DNA of 64,000 nt from Roseospira visakhapatnamensis (GTDB lineage Bacteria; Pseudomonadota; Alphaproteobacteria; Rhodospirillales; Rhodospirillaceae): assembly GCF_014197915.1 (NCBI RefSeq), contig NZ_JACIGK010000004.1, positions 111,569-175,568 on the forward strand. Reading direction: 5' to 3'. Below, piece by piece: positions 63,573-64,000 of the stretch (position 1 is its first letter; every line of letters begins with the position of its first letter). Both the position numbers and the translations under genes were made by a program. A model generated the notes under the pieces. The model made no database searches, was not told the origin of the DNA, and was given only the letters and a program-made list of their open reading frames with translations.

Positions 63573-64000
63573 GGTGGCTTGAAGAGCAAATCGCGGCGCT
63601 GCGGGAGCGGTGCGCGGCCCTGCCGGATCGGCGGACGGGGCAGAACGGACGCTATACGATGGACGACATCGGCATGGCGGCGTTTTCGGTGTTCTTCATG
63701 CAGAGCCCGTCGTTCCTGGCCCATCAACAGGCGTTGGCCGAGGGTCCGGGGCGCGGCCGGTCGAACGCGCACACGCTGTTCGGGCTGTCGGCGATCCCGA
63801 GCGACAACCATATCCGCGCGATGCTGGACGGGGTGCCGACCGATCACTTCGACGGGCTGTTTTCCGGGATCGTCCGCACCCTTGATGAGCGCGGCGGACT
63901 TGAGGCGATGCGCCGCCTGGACGGGCGGGTGCTGATCGCGCTGGACGGCTCCGAGCATTTCTGCTCGCGCAAGGTTTCGTGCCCGCAGTGCTCGACGCGG
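63569..64000 (+). mobile_element. Insertion sequence transposase, 5' part (cut by window edge)
   Basis: The frame from GTG 63569 stays open to the end of the window (144 residues): WLEEQIAALRERCAALPDRR, AFSVFFMQSPSFLAHQQALA, DNHIRAMLDGVPTDHF, then LIALDGSEHFCSRKVSCPQC. The DGSEHFCS and CPQC blocks fit a DDE transposase of the ISNCY type. The IS left end must lie between about 63500 and 63557, within the ydcF tail. The element appears intact as far as seen. Confidence 0.8.

Overview
The window is a dense, very GC-rich (about 70% by eye) bacterial chromosome segment. Gene content points to an alphaproteobacterium, most likely of the order Rhodospirillales: a CcrM-type adenine methyltransferase with GANTC sites in its own promoter region, IscR and a stand-alone cysteine desulfurase, a 17-kDa glycine-zipper lipoprotein, and paired glutaredoxins next to a Nit-type amidase. 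No rRNA, tRNA, CRISPR array or prophage is visible. The only mobile element is an insertion sequence that runs off the right edge.

Layout. 1-6.4 kb: end of an MgtE magnesium transporter, a PmbA-type protein, glutathione synthetase, an Rrf2 regulator, a tail-anchored pseudokinase and a glutaredoxin. 6.6-15 kb: Dabb protein, then a tightly coupled plus-strand run of glutaredoxin, Nit amidase, RyR-domain protein, MlaE-like permease, degenerate ABC ATPase, MCE (MlaD-like) protein, auxiliary lipoprotein, and a TPR/SLOG-like/class III cyclase protein. 15-21 kb: cation diffusion facilitator, PdxH, surface lipoprotein, a small membrane protein behind a 14-bp tandem repeat, two small paralogues of unknown function, and an AT-rich non-coding island with a DnaA box. 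20-27 kb: minus-strand series cysE, iscR, cysteine desulfurase, ferredoxin, tenA, mnmA, rnhB, ccrM (sulfur and Fe-S supply, tRNA thiolation, DNA methylation). 28-34 kb: alpha/beta hydrolase, Fe(III)-type ABC transporter lacking its binding protein, orphan PAAR protein, panBC, lone ABC ATPase. 34-38.5 kb: two tandem degenerate EAL proteins and a PPP phosphatase. 38.5-42.7 kb: cobU, a CobC-like phosphatase and cobS, divergent from cobT and an EamA transporter. 43-48 kb: histidine kinase, Hpt/pseudo-receiver protein, hemerythrin with a huge acidic linker. 48-55.4 kb: two glycosyltransferases, then a glutamine-synthetase-like / ALDH / Fe-ADH cassette. 55.7-58.4 kb: a PAS-CPBP membrane protein paired with a radical SAM enzyme. 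58.4-64 kb: TrkH, acyltransferase, methyltransferase, a conserved unknown, YdcF, and the IS.

The two most interesting units are (1) the operon that ties an MCE lipid transporter to an RyR-domain protein and a nucleotide cyclase carrying a SLOG-like domain, which looks like a nucleotide-signal-controlled envelope lipid transport system, and (2) the PAS-CPBP protease / radical SAM pair, which looks like a sensor-protease plus modifying enzyme. Both functions are inference. Start codons were chosen by reading frame, Shine-Dalgarno sequences and family length; no database search was possible.
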